Assembly (NCBI RefSeq): GCF_000190315.1
Contig: NC_015151.1
Coordinates: 1,364,001 to 1,428,000 of the forward strand
Direction: 5' to 3'
Length of the DNA: 64,000 bases
DNA from: Vulcanisaeta moutnovskia 768-28
Lineage (GTDB): Archaea > Thermoproteota > Thermoprotei > Thermoproteales > Thermocladiaceae
In this document: in pieces, positions 43,659 to 51,642 of the stretch
How positions within the stretch are numbered: the first letter of the stretch is position 1
How the letters are laid out: every line of letters starts with the position of its first letter
Position numbers and translations under genes: made by a program
Notes under the pieces: model-generated
Database searches by the model: none
The model's input: only the letters and a program-made list of their open reading frames with translations
Told to the model about the DNA's origin: nothing

Positions 43659-44351
43659 ATGTCTACATGGGACAAACTACTGACGAGAAAGCCAGTGCTG
43701 GTCTGTGCCGTACCATTGAGGAAACCCTCCTTCTATTACTTACCAACATCTTGCGAGACCGTTGAGTTGAGACTTGACTACCTAGAGGATTTAAACCTAA
43801 ACCAAGAACTTAGGAGCACTATAGAGAATTACGTATCGCATTACCCAACCATAGTCACGGTAAGGGAACGTGATGAGGGCGGTAGCCATAGTATTGAACC
43901 CGAAATTAAGTATAAGGTGCTTGAGTTCAGCAAAGACATCGGTGCATTAACTGACATAGAGATAAACCTATTGTCCAAGTACCCTGACGTGTATGGTGAC
44001 CTAGCCGAGGGATCAATCCTATCCAGGCACGTCTTTAACAGAGGCGCTAATTCATATGAGTCTGCGCTTAAGGATATTGAGGTGGCCAAGAGACTCAAGG
44101 CATTGGTGTATAAGATATTCTCAATAAATGACAGTGAATTCCTAGACCTACTTAGGCTACTTGATGTTGGTGGTATTCACGTAGCCGTGATTCCGAGGAA
44201 TCCCACGTATAGGGCTATTTCAATAATGATGGGATCAGCACTTATGTACTGCTCCACACGTGGGAGGACAGGACCTGGGCAATTGAGTATTGGTCTTTGT
44301 AATAAGGTTAAGATGATGAGGAACTCCTTATCAATGTTCAATAGGGAATGA
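43659..44351 (+). CDS. aroD: Type I 3-dehydroquinate dehydratase
   Basis: AroD dehydrates 3-dehydroquinate through a Schiff base. The 230-residue protein shows ETVELRLDYLED (E and R of substrate binding), TVRERDEGG, the catalytic histidine in SRHVFN, and the Schiff-base lysine in ALVYKIFSI. The late segment SRGRTGPGQLSIG corresponds to the phosphate-like anion loop. It is the only shikimate gene besides trpC on the plus strand and is convergent with aroE. Confidence 0.93.
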   Translation: MSTWDKLLTRKPVLVCAVPLRKPSFYYLPTSCETVELRLDYLEDLNLNQELRSTIENYVSHYPTIVTVRERDEGGSHSIEPEIKYKVLEFSKDIGALTDIEINLLSKYPDVYGDLAEGSILSRHVFNRGANSYESALKDIEVAKRLKALVYKIFSINDSEFLDLLRLLDVGGIHVAVIPRNPTYRAISIMMGSALMYCSTRGRTGPGQLSIGLCNKVKMMRNSLSMFNRE

Positions 44352-44358
44352 ATGATAA

Positions 44359-45162
44359 TTATCTTCCACGTAATACCGTAAGAACCTCACGCCAATCAGG
44401 CCTTTCAAATGAACCTAACCAAGCCTTATCAGCCTCGATTGCCTGCCTAATCAATATCTCGAGTCCATCTATATACCGTATTGACTCACTCCTAGCCAGC
44501 TCCACAAGGCTTGTATCACCACTTAGTCTATACGCTAAATCAAGGACTAATTCCGCACCGGCGTTCCTTGGATCTATTGGAAAGCCTTCCTCGATCCCCA
44601 GTGGGGTGGCGTTTATTATTAATTGAACCTTAGCACCAAAATCTCGTTGTAGGCTAAGAACCTTACAATCAATACCCCATGAATTAATTAGTGAGCATAA
44701 CTCACGGCCTCTTTCCACAGTCCTATTCATTACATAAACCCTGGTACAGCCTAAATCCCTAAGGGCTAGTGCAGTTGCCCTGGCAACACCACCAGCACCA
44801 ATAATCAACGCATCACCACCCGAATAACCCCTCTCACTCAATGCTTGCCTAATGGCTAGGTAATCAGTGTTGTAGCCCAGTAATTCGCCATCTCTATTAA
44901 CCACGGTATTAACACTACCGAGTTCCTTGGCAGGCCCCGTAGTACCATCTATCAACTGTACAATAGACACCTTATGCGGTATAGTCACATTGAAGCCACT
45001 TAGGGAATCCCTGGCAAACTCCACGAAGTGCCTCAACCTACTCGGTGATACCTTGAGAGGCACGTAAACAGCATCAAGCCCCAGTGCGCTAAATACGTAA
45101 TTATGAATATTGGGCGATAGCGTGTAATTAAGTGGGTAACCTATTACGGCATAGACCCGCAT
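44359..45162 (-). CDS. aroE: Shikimate dehydrogenase
   Basis: AroE reduces 3-dehydroshikimate with NADPH. The 267-residue protein has [19 protein letters not shown] (shikimate-binding serines), GFNVTIPHK with the catalytic lysine, YNTDYLA with the catalytic aspartate, the nucleotide loop IIGAGGVARATAL followed by MNRTVERG, and NATPLG. It overlaps aroB by 19 bp, in an operon tyrA-aroF-aroB-aroE. Confidence 0.95.
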   Translation of the reverse strand: MRVYAVIGYPLNYTLSPNIHNYVFSALGLDAVYVPLKVSPSRLRHFVEFARDSLSGFNVTIPHKVSIVQLIDGTTGPAKELGSVNTVVNRDGELLGYNTDYLAIRQALSERGYSGGDALIIGAGGVARATALALRDLGCTRVYVMNRTVERGRELCSLINSWGIDCKVLSLQRDFGAKVQLIINATPLGIEEGFPIDPRNAGAELVLDLAYRLSGDTSLVELARSESIRYIDGLEILIRQAIEADKAWLGSFERPDWREVLTVLRGR

Positions 45163-46190
45163 TCCCCAATCACCAGGTTCATTAAATCCCTAATCCTCAC
45201 CTTAACCATGTCCCACATACCCACGTCAATCACCACAGGCAATTTAATGAATTCACCACTCCTCTTCTTATCCCTCACCATGGCATTAACCAGCCCATTC
45301 ACATCAATAGCAACCCTATTGTCTAGGTTAAACCGTGATAATACGTCCATTAATAGGTCAGGTACATACCTCGGCGTATAACCCAGTTTAACACCAATAC
45401 GTGCTTCACAAATCATGCCTAGCGCTACCGCCCTGCCATGACTAATTGAGAAATTGGATACTGATTCTATGGCGTGACCCACCGTATGCCCATAATTAAG
45501 CACAGCCCTTGCATTACCCCTGTCCAACTCATCAACCTCAACAATACTGGCCTTATCCCTTAGGGACCTATAAATAACCTCCTCAAGGACCCCATAATCC
45601 CTACCCAGTAATTTATCCGTATTACTCATTACCTGACCCAGTAACTCCCTATCCATGGTTATGCCGTACTTAATGACCTCAGCAAAGCCATCAATGTAGT
45701 TAGGCATTGGTAGTGATTCTAGGAAGGTTAGGTCAATGATTACGTACCTCGGCTGCCTAATGACCCCAATCACGTTCTTGAGCCCCAGGGCATTAACCCC
45801 CGTCTTACCGCCTAGGGATGCGTCGACCATGGATAGCATGGTTGTTGGGACATTAACATAATCAACACCCCTCAGGTATATTGATGCTGAGAAACCCACC
45901 ACATCAAGGACACTACCGCCACCAACACCAATGAATAGGCCGTCCCTATCTATACTAAGCTCATGGGCACTCCTCACGATACTTAGCACCGCCTCAATGC
46001 TTTTACCCTCCTCACCATCAATTACTGGGATTAATGGGCACTTCGTATGAACCCTATCAACAATACTCCTTGAGACAAACACAGCGCATCCAGTGTAATT
46101 CTCCGTGATTTTTTCCAGGGCATCACCATAATTAACATTGATTAGAACATAGACATCACCATCACGTGATTTATAGGCGAATTCCCTCAT
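45144..46190 (-). CDS. aroB: 3-Dehydroquinate synthase
   Basis: AroB cyclises DAHP to 3-dehydroquinate using NAD+ and a metal. The 348-residue protein has [55 protein letters not shown] (metal-binding glutamate), and [31 protein letters not shown] (metal histidines). Length is normal. It overlaps aroF by 4 bp and aroE by 19 bp. Confidence 0.95.
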   Translation of the reverse strand: MREFAYKSRDGDVYVLINVNYGDALEKITENYTGCAVFVSRSIVDRVHTKCPLIPVIDGEEGKSIEAVLSIVRSAHELSIDRDGLFIGVGGGSVLDVVGFSASIYLRGVDYVNVPTTMLSMVDASLGGKTGVNALGLKNVIGVIRQPRYVIIDLTFLESLPMPNYIDGFAEVIKYGITMDRELLGQVMSNTDKLLGRDYGVLEEVIYRSLRDKASIVEVDELDRGNARAVLNYGHTVGHAIESVSNFSISHGRAVALGMICEARIGVKLGYTPRYVPDLLMDVLSRFNLDNRVAIDVNGLVNAMVRDKKRSGEFIKLPVVIDVGMWDMVKVRIRDLMNLVIGECGSMP

Positions 46191-47182
46191 AATGACCTAC
46201 CAATAGCCCTCGCCACCTCCCTACCCTTAACCATTAATTCCCTAAACATATCGAAGGTTAATTGTTGCTCAGCATCGGAGAGAGCCTCCCAAGGCCTTGG
46301 GTGAACCTCCACGAGGAGCATGTCTGCACCCGCGGCTATGGCGGCCAGGGCAAGCGGTATTACCAGGTCCCTCCTACCCGCTGGATGCGATGGATCAACA
46401 CAGATGGGTAAGTGCGTTAGTTTCTTAACAGCAACAACGGCGCCTAGGTCTAGGGTAAACCTGGTAGCATGTTCGAACGTCCTTATACCCCTCTCGCAAA
46501 GCACCACGTTTCCATCACCCTCAAGAAGCACGTACTCAGCTGCCTGTAACCACTCATCAACGGTATTCCCAAGGCCACGCTTAAGGAGCACAGGCTTACC
46601 CAACCTACCAACCTCCCTGAGCAGGTCAAAGTTCTGGGCATTCCTCGCGCCTATCTGTAGTATATCCACGTACTCAGCCGCAGTCTTGACCATCCTGGTA
46701 TCCATTACCTCAGAAACCACTGGGATACCGACCTCATCACCAACCCTCCTAAGTATCCTAAGACCCTCAATACCAAGTCCCTGGAAGCTATATGGATTTG
46801 TCCTAGGCTTAAACGCACCACCCCTAAGCAACCTAGCACCAGCCTCTTTAACGGCGACAGCCGTATCCCTAACCTGCTCATAACTCTCCACGGCACATGG
46901 ACCAGCGGCAACTATTACGTCATTACCACCGATCCTAACACCATTAACATCGACTACGGTCCTATCCCTCCAGGTATTACTCGCCAATTGATACTTGGTC
47001 TTAACCTCAATAATCACGGCATTCGGGTCCACTGACTTCACGGAATTAACATCAACCCTTGAGTCGGGCCAAGTAACTATTAACTCCTCCCCATATATCC
47101 TAACAATGTTTAGTTTAATCCCAGCCCTATCCAGTAGGCTTGCTACATCATTCACCCTATTGTTTGATGCCCTAATTATCAT
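46187..47182 (-). CDS. aroF: DAHP synthase, type I beta with N-terminal regulatory domain
   Basis: This enzyme joins PEP and erythrose-4-phosphate, the first step of the pathway. The 331-residue protein has an N-terminal ferredoxin-like domain (about residues 1-65) as in hyperthermophile DAHP synthases that are inhibited by aromatic amino acids. The barrel follows, with [56 protein letters not shown] and [13 protein letters not shown] (metal histidine). It sits between tyrA and aroB, overlapping each by 4 bp. Confidence 0.95.
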   Translation of the reverse strand: MIIRASNNRVNDVASLLDRAGIKLNIVRIYGEELIVTWPDSRVDVNSVKSVDPNAVIIEVKTKYQLASNTWRDRTVVDVNGVRIGGNDVIVAAGPCAVESYEQVRDTAVAVKEAGARLLRGGAFKPRTNPYSFQGLGIEGLRILRRVGDEVGIPVVSEVMDTRMVKTAAEYVDILQIGARNAQNFDLLREVGRLGKPVLLKRGLGNTVDEWLQAAEYVLLEGDGNVVLCERGIRTFEHATRFTLDLGAVVAVKKLTHLPICVDPSHPAGRRDLVIPLALAAIAAGADMLLVEVHPRPWEALSDAEQQLTFDMFRELMVKGREVARAIGRSL

Positions 47183-48162
47183 GGCCCAACACCCCCTATG
47201 GCATTTTCTCCATCAAGTTCCCTAACAACCTCCTTTAATAAATCACCTAGTTCCCCAGCCACACTCTTCGAGTATGGATTCAACCTAAACAACTCATTAC
47301 TAACCTCAGGTTGTTCCAAAACCCTCTCCAGGGCCTTAAGCGTGTACCTAAGGCTATGGGTGGCTAGTGGCGTATTCAGGTCAATGCCAGCCCTTCTCAT
47401 GGCTCTATAAAGCGTTAGTAACAATACATGGTGTGCAACCTGGATGTAAGCCATCAACCTATCATGCTCCTCAGGACTACCTAAAACCACTACATTAAAG
47501 CCAGCGCTCGTGAAGAGCTCCCTGACCATGTCCAACCTATCACCACTAGTCCTTGATGGTATTAAGACCACAGTCTCACCAATTGGATTACCTAACTCAC
47601 CAAAGAGCGGGTGCGCACTTATGTAGTGGAACCCACTCCTTAACGATTCATTCTCAATAAGCCTAAAAATAGGTGTCTTAACGGAGAATAGGTCCATGAC
47701 CACGGAACCCCTGAACCTACTTGAGTACTTAGTAATTATGCCCAGGGAGTCGGAGGTCGGCCTTGTGGCCAGCATAATGACGTCGCCAGGCACTAACTCC
47801 TCGGAATGTCCCTGTAGAATAACGTTGGTGACCCTACCAAGTGCCTTGGCCATTGTCCTACCAACCCTACCACTACCGACTATAGCTACCCTGATATCCA
47901 GCTTATTCGTTAATTGAACTTTCGTCGATGCTCCAATTATGGACTGCGCAATCCCAATTGCGGACTCAAGGTCAACACCGAACTTACCCAAACCCTCAAT
48001 CCACTTGGCAATAACTTCCCTCTCACGATTATCATCAACAATCGGCAAGCCGAGACCCCTCTTGACCCTACCAACCTCAGCCGCAAGTCTAACCCTCTCC
48101 CCAATTAACCTAATCAACTCCTCATCAATAGCATCAATACTACGCCTCAACTCAGAGAGCAT
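47179..48162 (-). CDS. tyrA: Chorismate mutase-prephenate dehydrogenase fusion
   Basis: Residues 1-80 are an AroQ-type chorismate mutase ([35 protein letters not shown]). From about residue 95 a prephenate dehydrogenase follows, with NAD loop [18 protein letters not shown] and catalytic-site segment [10 protein letters not shown]. Together they take chorismate to 4-hydroxyphenylpyruvate, the tyrosine precursor. I use the ATG at 48162, which begins right at the mutase; GTGs at 48171 and 48189 are alternatives. A palindrome and TATA-like sequence lie just upstream. It heads the tyrA-aroF-aroB-aroE operon. Confidence 0.92.
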   Translation of the reverse strand: MLSELRRSIDAIDEELIRLIGERVRLAAEVGRVKRGLGLPIVDDNREREVIAKWIEGLGKFGVDLESAIGIAQSIIGASTKVQLTNKLDIRVAIVGSGRVGRTMAKALGRVTNVILQGHSEELVPGDVIMLATRPTSDSLGIITKYSSRFRGSVVMDLFSVKTPIFRLIENESLRSGFHYISAHPLFGELGNPIGETVVLIPSRTSGDRLDMVRELFTSAGFNVVVLGSPEEHDRLMAYIQVAHHVLLLTLYRAMRRAGIDLNTPLATHSLRYTLKALERVLEQPEVSNELFRLNPYSKSVAGELGDLLKEVVRELDGENAIGGVGP

Positions 48163-48212
48163 AATAATCACCGAATGGGCAATGATCACTCACGACTAGG
48201 CTAGGACAATAA

Positions 48213-48227
48213 CAGGGTTTAACCCTG
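48213..48227. promoter_or_regulatory. Perfect palindrome before the tyrA-aroFBE operon
   Basis: CAGGGTTTAACCCTG has perfect 7-bp arms around one base. On the minus strand its centre (GGTTAAACC) could itself serve as a TATA box, giving a start about 30 nt before the tyrA ATG. A second TATA-like stretch lies at about 48275-48288. A palindrome over or next to the promoter suggests an operator, possibly for aromatic amino acid control; this is inference. Confidence 0.45.
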
Positions 48228-48301
48228 AACCTTACGAATCTAGATATTCCATAGAGGTCCCAGAGCTATTAAGAAACTATATTTTTAAACATTATCACTA
48301 T

Positions 48302-48552
48302 TTACCGCATTAACAAAACACCTAAGGCCCACCACGGCATCCACATCAACTTATTAAGTAATACGTAGGTACCACCCTTCTTAATGAGCAATCAATCAAT
48401 GCCTTAATGAGTGAATCAACGGTGGAATTATTAAACTCTCTACCCTCCATGGCCTCAAGGTCCTTTTTAATAATTGACCAGTGACAACCATCAACACAAA
48501 CCTCGAGTATCCTCAACCTCCTCTCTATCGAATAAATCCCTAAGACCCTCAT
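48302..48552 (-). pseudogene. Small frameshifted gene remnant, wHTH-like
   Basis: From 48552 an open frame gives IERRLRILEVCVDGCHWSIIKKD and NNSTVDSLIKALIDCSL, then a stop at 48346. A shift of one base in the A run near 48382 would continue it as KKGGTYVLLNKLMWMPWWALGVLLMR to a stop at 48302. The helix-rich sequence ending with a hairpin (GGTYVLL) looks like a winged-helix fragment. I do not recognise the family. It lies alone between tyrA and aroC. Confidence 0.4.
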
Positions 48553-48616
48553 TAACTCTAATGTCGAAGAGCAATTACCCCCACCAAACTAGGTTACCCC
48601 CTCCCAACCTTTTAAG

Positions 48617-49717
48617 CTACCTCTTGATGACCCTCGGTATTAGGCCGGCCCTCATTGCATGGTCCACGAGGACTATCGCCGTCATGGCCTCAGCCGCGAG
48701 TATGGCCTTTGGCGCGGTGGACACGTCATAGCGGCCCCTGAAGGTTATTGTCGTTTCCATCATTTTTTCCAAATCCACAGTTCTCTGGGGCTTTCTAATA
48801 CTCGGTGTTGGCTTAAAGGCAACCCTAAACCTAATAGGCTCACCAATGCTCATGCCCCCGAGAGTCCCCCCGATCCTATTGGTCTCAAGTCTCGGCCTAC
48901 CATTCCTGAGCACAATCTGGTCATTGGCCTCACTACCCCTCATCCTAGCCAGCCTAAACCCAAGCCCAAACTCAATACCGACGGCACTGCCTATTGACAT
49001 AACAGCCTTCGCTAAATCAGCCCTCAACTTATCGAAGACCGGCTCACCAAGCCCTGGCGGAACCTCCGTGGTAAGCACCTCCCCAATACCACCAACACTA
49101 TCGCCCTCCTTAACCGTATTTACCAACACATCCACTGCCCTCCTCACAGCCTCATCATCAACCATGGGAAGTGGCTTCTCCCAAGACCTAACCACATCCT
49201 CAAAGGTGTAATCCTCCCTGGAAATAGCCACACCACCAAGCTCAATAAGGTGGCTTGCGACTTCAACATTTATTGCTTGCTTAAGCACGGCCTTCGCAAT
49301 GGCCCCAGCCACTATCCTAGCCACGGTCTCCCTACCGCTAGCCCTACCACCACCCCTGTGATCATAAAACCTACCAAACTTCAGATAATAGGCGAGGTCT
49401 GCATGACCTGGCCTAGGCTTCATCCAAAGCTCATTATAGTAATCAGAGATAGCCCTCCTGTTCCAAACAATAACCGCTATTGGCGTACCCTCAGTAAACC
49501 CATCCTTAACACCAGACAGTATCTGAAACTCCTCATCCTCACACCTAGGATTAAGAATCGGCAATTGACAAAAACGCCTCCTCCCCAGCTCCCTCCCAAT
49601 AAAGGACTCGTCAATAGCCACGCCGGCTGGAACACCATCAATCACCACGCCGATGGCAGGGCCATGAGACTCCCCAAAAGTCACAACCCTAAACACACGC
49701 CCAAAGACACTGCCCAT
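48617..49717 (-). CDS. aroC: Chorismate synthase
   Basis: AroC makes chorismate from EPSP with reduced FMN. The 366-residue protein begins [32 protein letters not shown], the canonical N-terminus. It also has [40 protein letters not shown] (FMN and substrate loop), [23 protein letters not shown] and [18 protein letters not shown]. The ATG at 49717 is used; a TTG precedes it. A minus-strand TATA CCTATATAAAC-type element at 49738-49748 lies about 26 bp upstream, so the gene has its own promoter. Confidence 0.96.
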   Translation of the reverse strand: MGSVFGRVFRVVTFGESHGPAIGVVIDGVPAGVAIDESFIGRELGRRRFCQLPILNPRCEDEEFQILSGVKDGFTEGTPIAVIVWNRRAISDYYNELWMKPRPGHADLAYYLKFGRFYDHRGGGRASGRETVARIVAGAIAKAVLKQAINVEVASHLIELGGVAISREDYTFEDVVRSWEKPLPMVDDEAVRRAVDVLVNTVKEGDSVGGIGEVLTTEVPPGLGEPVFDKLRADLAKAVMSIGSAVGIEFGLGFRLARMRGSEANDQIVLRNGRPRLETNRIGGTLGGMSIGEPIRFRVAFKPTPSIRKPQRTVDLEKMMETTITFRGRYDVSTAPKAILAAEAMTAIVLVDHAMRAGLIPRVIKR

Positions 49718-49819
49718 CAAAACAACACACTATTTAACCTATATAAACATTCAAAACATCACAAAACATGAAAAACAACAAACAAAAACTTAAATTCCTC
49801 CTTAACCCTATCCATAACA

Positions 49820-49920
49820 GCGGCCGTGGTCTAGACTGGTCTAGGATGGCGGCCCCCCGAGCCGCAGAACCCGGTCGCGGGTTAACCGTGGGGTAAGTTC
49901 AAATCCCGGCGGCCGCACCA
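49820..49920 (+). tRNA. tRNA-Gly (anticodon CCC) with intron in the T arm
   Basis: The acceptor stem GCGGCCG pairs with CGGCCGC, followed by A and an encoded CCA. The D arm contains CTGGTCTAGG, the anticodon stem GCGGC/GCCGC encloses the 7-nt loop CCCCCGA, and the anticodon CCC is at 49856-49858. The T arm works only if 22 nt (49875-49896) are removed, giving CCGGG-TTCAAAT-CCCGG. The mature tRNA is 76 nt plus CCA. The loop has C instead of the near-universal U at position 33. A TATA-like CTTAAATTC lies at 49789-49797, 27 bp before the start. Confidence 0.92.
49875..49896 (+). other. tRNA intron, 22 nt, non-canonical T-arm position 52/53
   Basis: A strict bulge-helix-bulge can be drawn: exon ACCC pairs with intron GGGT as the 4-bp central helix, GGT and AAG are the two 3-nt bulges, and CGCGG/CCGTG with loop GTTAA is the inner hairpin. 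Cutting after the second base of each bulge removes exactly the bases that restore the T stem. The EndA-type endonuclease at 62952-63554 is the expected enzyme. Confidence 0.85.
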
Positions 49921-50036
49921 AATTACAATCAATCCCTTGCTTATCATTACCATCACCGTTCTTGATACTTATGATTGCTATTCGGGAAAACCTAAATACG
50001 TGCTCAATAGCCGCTAATTGATTGCGGCATGATTAA

Positions 50037-50342
50037 TTGCCGGTTCATCGCAATCGAGGATATTAATAACGAGCAACACCTACTAATACTTATCTAGCTA
50101 GAAATTAGGGATATTCGGCATTTTATAAAGGGTTCCTCCTTCAGAGCACAGGGTGTTGATCGAGCACTACTGGAGCTTGAGGCATGAGGAATTACGTCAA
50201 TGTTATTTGAAATATGCACCGTGTATGCTGTATCCGTGATCTTCAATTAAGTGCCAGTACTGATTTGGTTGGCAACCTCACTCAGTGCATGCATACAGGA
50301 ACAAAACCAGAATATGCTTACCTGGGCCTAGTCCAGGGACGA
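50037..50342 (+). pseudogene. Decayed gene, possibly GNAT acetyltransferase; rest of gap empty
   Basis: Within the 49921-50432 gap one reading frame shows protein-like segments broken by several stops (TAG, TGA, TAA, TAG): MINCRFIAIEDINNEQH, then EIRDIRHFIKGSSFRAQGVDRALLELEA, then GITSMLFEICTVYAVSVIFN. The middle piece recalls the acetyl-CoA loop of GNAT enzymes (R/Q-x-x-G-x-G-x-A-L-L-E) and the next the following strand. All stops are in one frame, so point mutation rather than frameshift dominates. The family call is tentative. I see nothing else in this gap. Confidence 0.3.
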
Positions 50343-50432
50343 AATCAAAGTAAAAAGAAGCCGAAACAGGTATAATAGCAGCCTCCTTTCTCATGAACCT
50401 TACAAAAAGTCCTGCATATCCTAAGGCAATAT

Positions 50433-50729
50433 CTAGGTTGTTCCTTCCTCGGTGGTCTTACTCGTGTTTATCCTTTTCTCGAGTAACTTAACTTCATAAT
50501 CAATATTCACGAGGTATTCCCAAAGTGCGTCGAGTGCCTCGTCCTTATCCACGAGATCCAGCTTAGCCTCAATAATAGCCCTAAATGCGCAGTCAAGGAA
50601 CTTATCAAGGCATATACCCGGGCACTTAAGGACTTTTTTCACGTACTTTTTATATTCAGTTTTGTTTAAATTGTTTTCTATTTCAAATAAAATAAAAAAA
50701 TAGAAAATACCCCATATAATACACACCAC
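50433..50729 (-). CDS. Hypothetical small protein with hydrophobic N-terminus
   Basis: This 98-codon frame starts with GTG at 50729 and begins with a short hydrophobic stretch (VCIIWGIFYFFILF) followed by charged helices (LDKFLDCAFRAIIEAKLDLVDKDEALDALWEYLVNIDYEVKLLEKR). A TATA-like stretch lies about 26 bp before the GTG. The sequence after residue 20 looks like a genuine helical domain; the N-terminal part lies in very A/T-rich DNA and may not be translated. No family recognised. Confidence 0.4.
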   Translation of the reverse strand: MVCIIWGIFYFFILFEIENNLNKTEYKKYVKKVLKCPGICLDKFLDCAFRAIIEAKLDLVDKDEALDALWEYLVNIDYEVKLLEKRINTSKTTEEGTT

Positions 50730-50825
50730 ACTTGTATTTCATAAAGAATTCATAAATAATATAAACAATATCAATTAGGGTAATTAATATAAATATAATA
50801 GAGAACACATTATTAGGCCTATACC

Positions 50826-50921
50826 TGCCTTGCATTCACGTCATTAGTACGAGGCCCAACGACCCGGCCAAAACCGGGCCGCTGAGCCCCGTACTAATGG
50901 TGTGGATGCATGCAGGGGGCA
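50826..50921 (+). ncRNA. Candidate structured RNA, long hairpin, unassigned
   Basis: The sequence can fold into one long hairpin. A continuous 21-bp stem forms between 50831-50851 and 50890-50910 (three G-T pairs), with the perfect 10-bp block CATTAGTACG/CGTACTAATG. Above it are GGC/GCC, a 7x7 internal loop (CCAACGA against CCGCTGA), and an apical hairpin CCCGG-CCAAAA-CCGGG. TGCC and GGCA close the base after a bulge. The element is far more GC-rich than its flanks, lacks an open frame, and follows a TATA-like TTAATATAAATATA at 50784-50797. It matches no RNA class I know (not 5S, SRP, RNase P, C/D or standard H/ACA). Confidence 0.55.
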
Positions 50922-51078
50922 AATCCTTAATTACTATGCATTGTTATCACCGTATATTTTTACGCTTGCCTTTGTCGTTTCTTGAGGTTGTTGGGTTTGT
51001 ATTGTTTAATTAATTTTAATAAATTGTTTCCTGTGGTGAGGAAAGCCTTTTAACATTATTATTTCAATAATTTGATTA

Positions 51079-51642
51079 ATGGAGTTCCTGGTCCTTAATT
51101 GGCAGAGACTTACGGATTTGGCGCTTGACTTGTCATTAATGATTAGGGACTCTGGCTATAGGCCTGACTCAGTGGTTGCAATCCTTAGGGGTGGTTACAT
51201 GGTGGGTAAGCTTGTCTCTGATTTCTTGGGTGTTGAGGATTTGGTGGTCCTTGGCTTAACGAGTTATGGGACTAGGGTTGGTCAGGGTGAGGAACCCATT
51301 ATTACTTACCCAATAATACATGACCTAAGGGGTAGGAGTGCGTTGATTGTTGATGATGTTGCTGATACAGGTAAAACCTTAGCAGCTGCTAAGGATTTGC
51401 TTAGGTTCTATGGTGCTGGGGAGGTGAGGACTGCGACCCTCTATGTGAAGCCGTGGTCAAGAGTCAAGCCTAATTATTATGTGGATACTACGGATAGGTG
51501 GATAGTGTTTCCATGGGAGGTTGGTGAAGTCGTTAGGAATAGGCTTCGTGATCTAGACCTGGACCACATTGTTAATGAACTAGACTTGGTTCATTATTTC
51601 GGTGAGGACTTCGTAAATAAGCTCATAAAGTTACTCCACTGA
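51079..51642 (+). CDS. Purine-type phosphoribosyltransferase
   Basis: This 187-residue type I PRTase salvages a base with PRPP. The PRPP-binding signature is ALIVDDVADTGKTLAAAKDLL (about residues 95-115), and the PPi loop is AILRGGYMVGKL (33-44). The hood LYVKPWSRVKPNYYVDTTDRWIVFPWE is characteristic of the archaeal and bacterial xanthine/hypoxanthine-guanine group. It stands beside the two GMP synthetase genes, which supports a purine substrate (xanthine, guanine or hypoxanthine). It is convergent with guaAb with no gap. Confidence 0.88.
   Translation: MEFLVLNWQRLTDLALDLSLMIRDSGYRPDSVVAILRGGYMVGKLVSDFLGVEDLVVLGLTSYGTRVGQGEEPIITYPIIHDLRGRSALIVDDVADTGKTLAAAKDLLRFYGAGEVRTATLYVKPWSRVKPNYYVDTTDRWIVFPWEVGEVVRNRLRDLDLDHIVNELDLVHYFGEDFVNKLIKLLH

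Noticed and set aside
46320-46883. 187-codon open frame on the plus strand opposite aroF
   Set aside because: It is the Ser/Pro/Leu-rich complement of a well-supported gene and has no motif or start signal; the same holds for other long antisense frames such as 16001-16501, 33460-33930 and 58511-58900.
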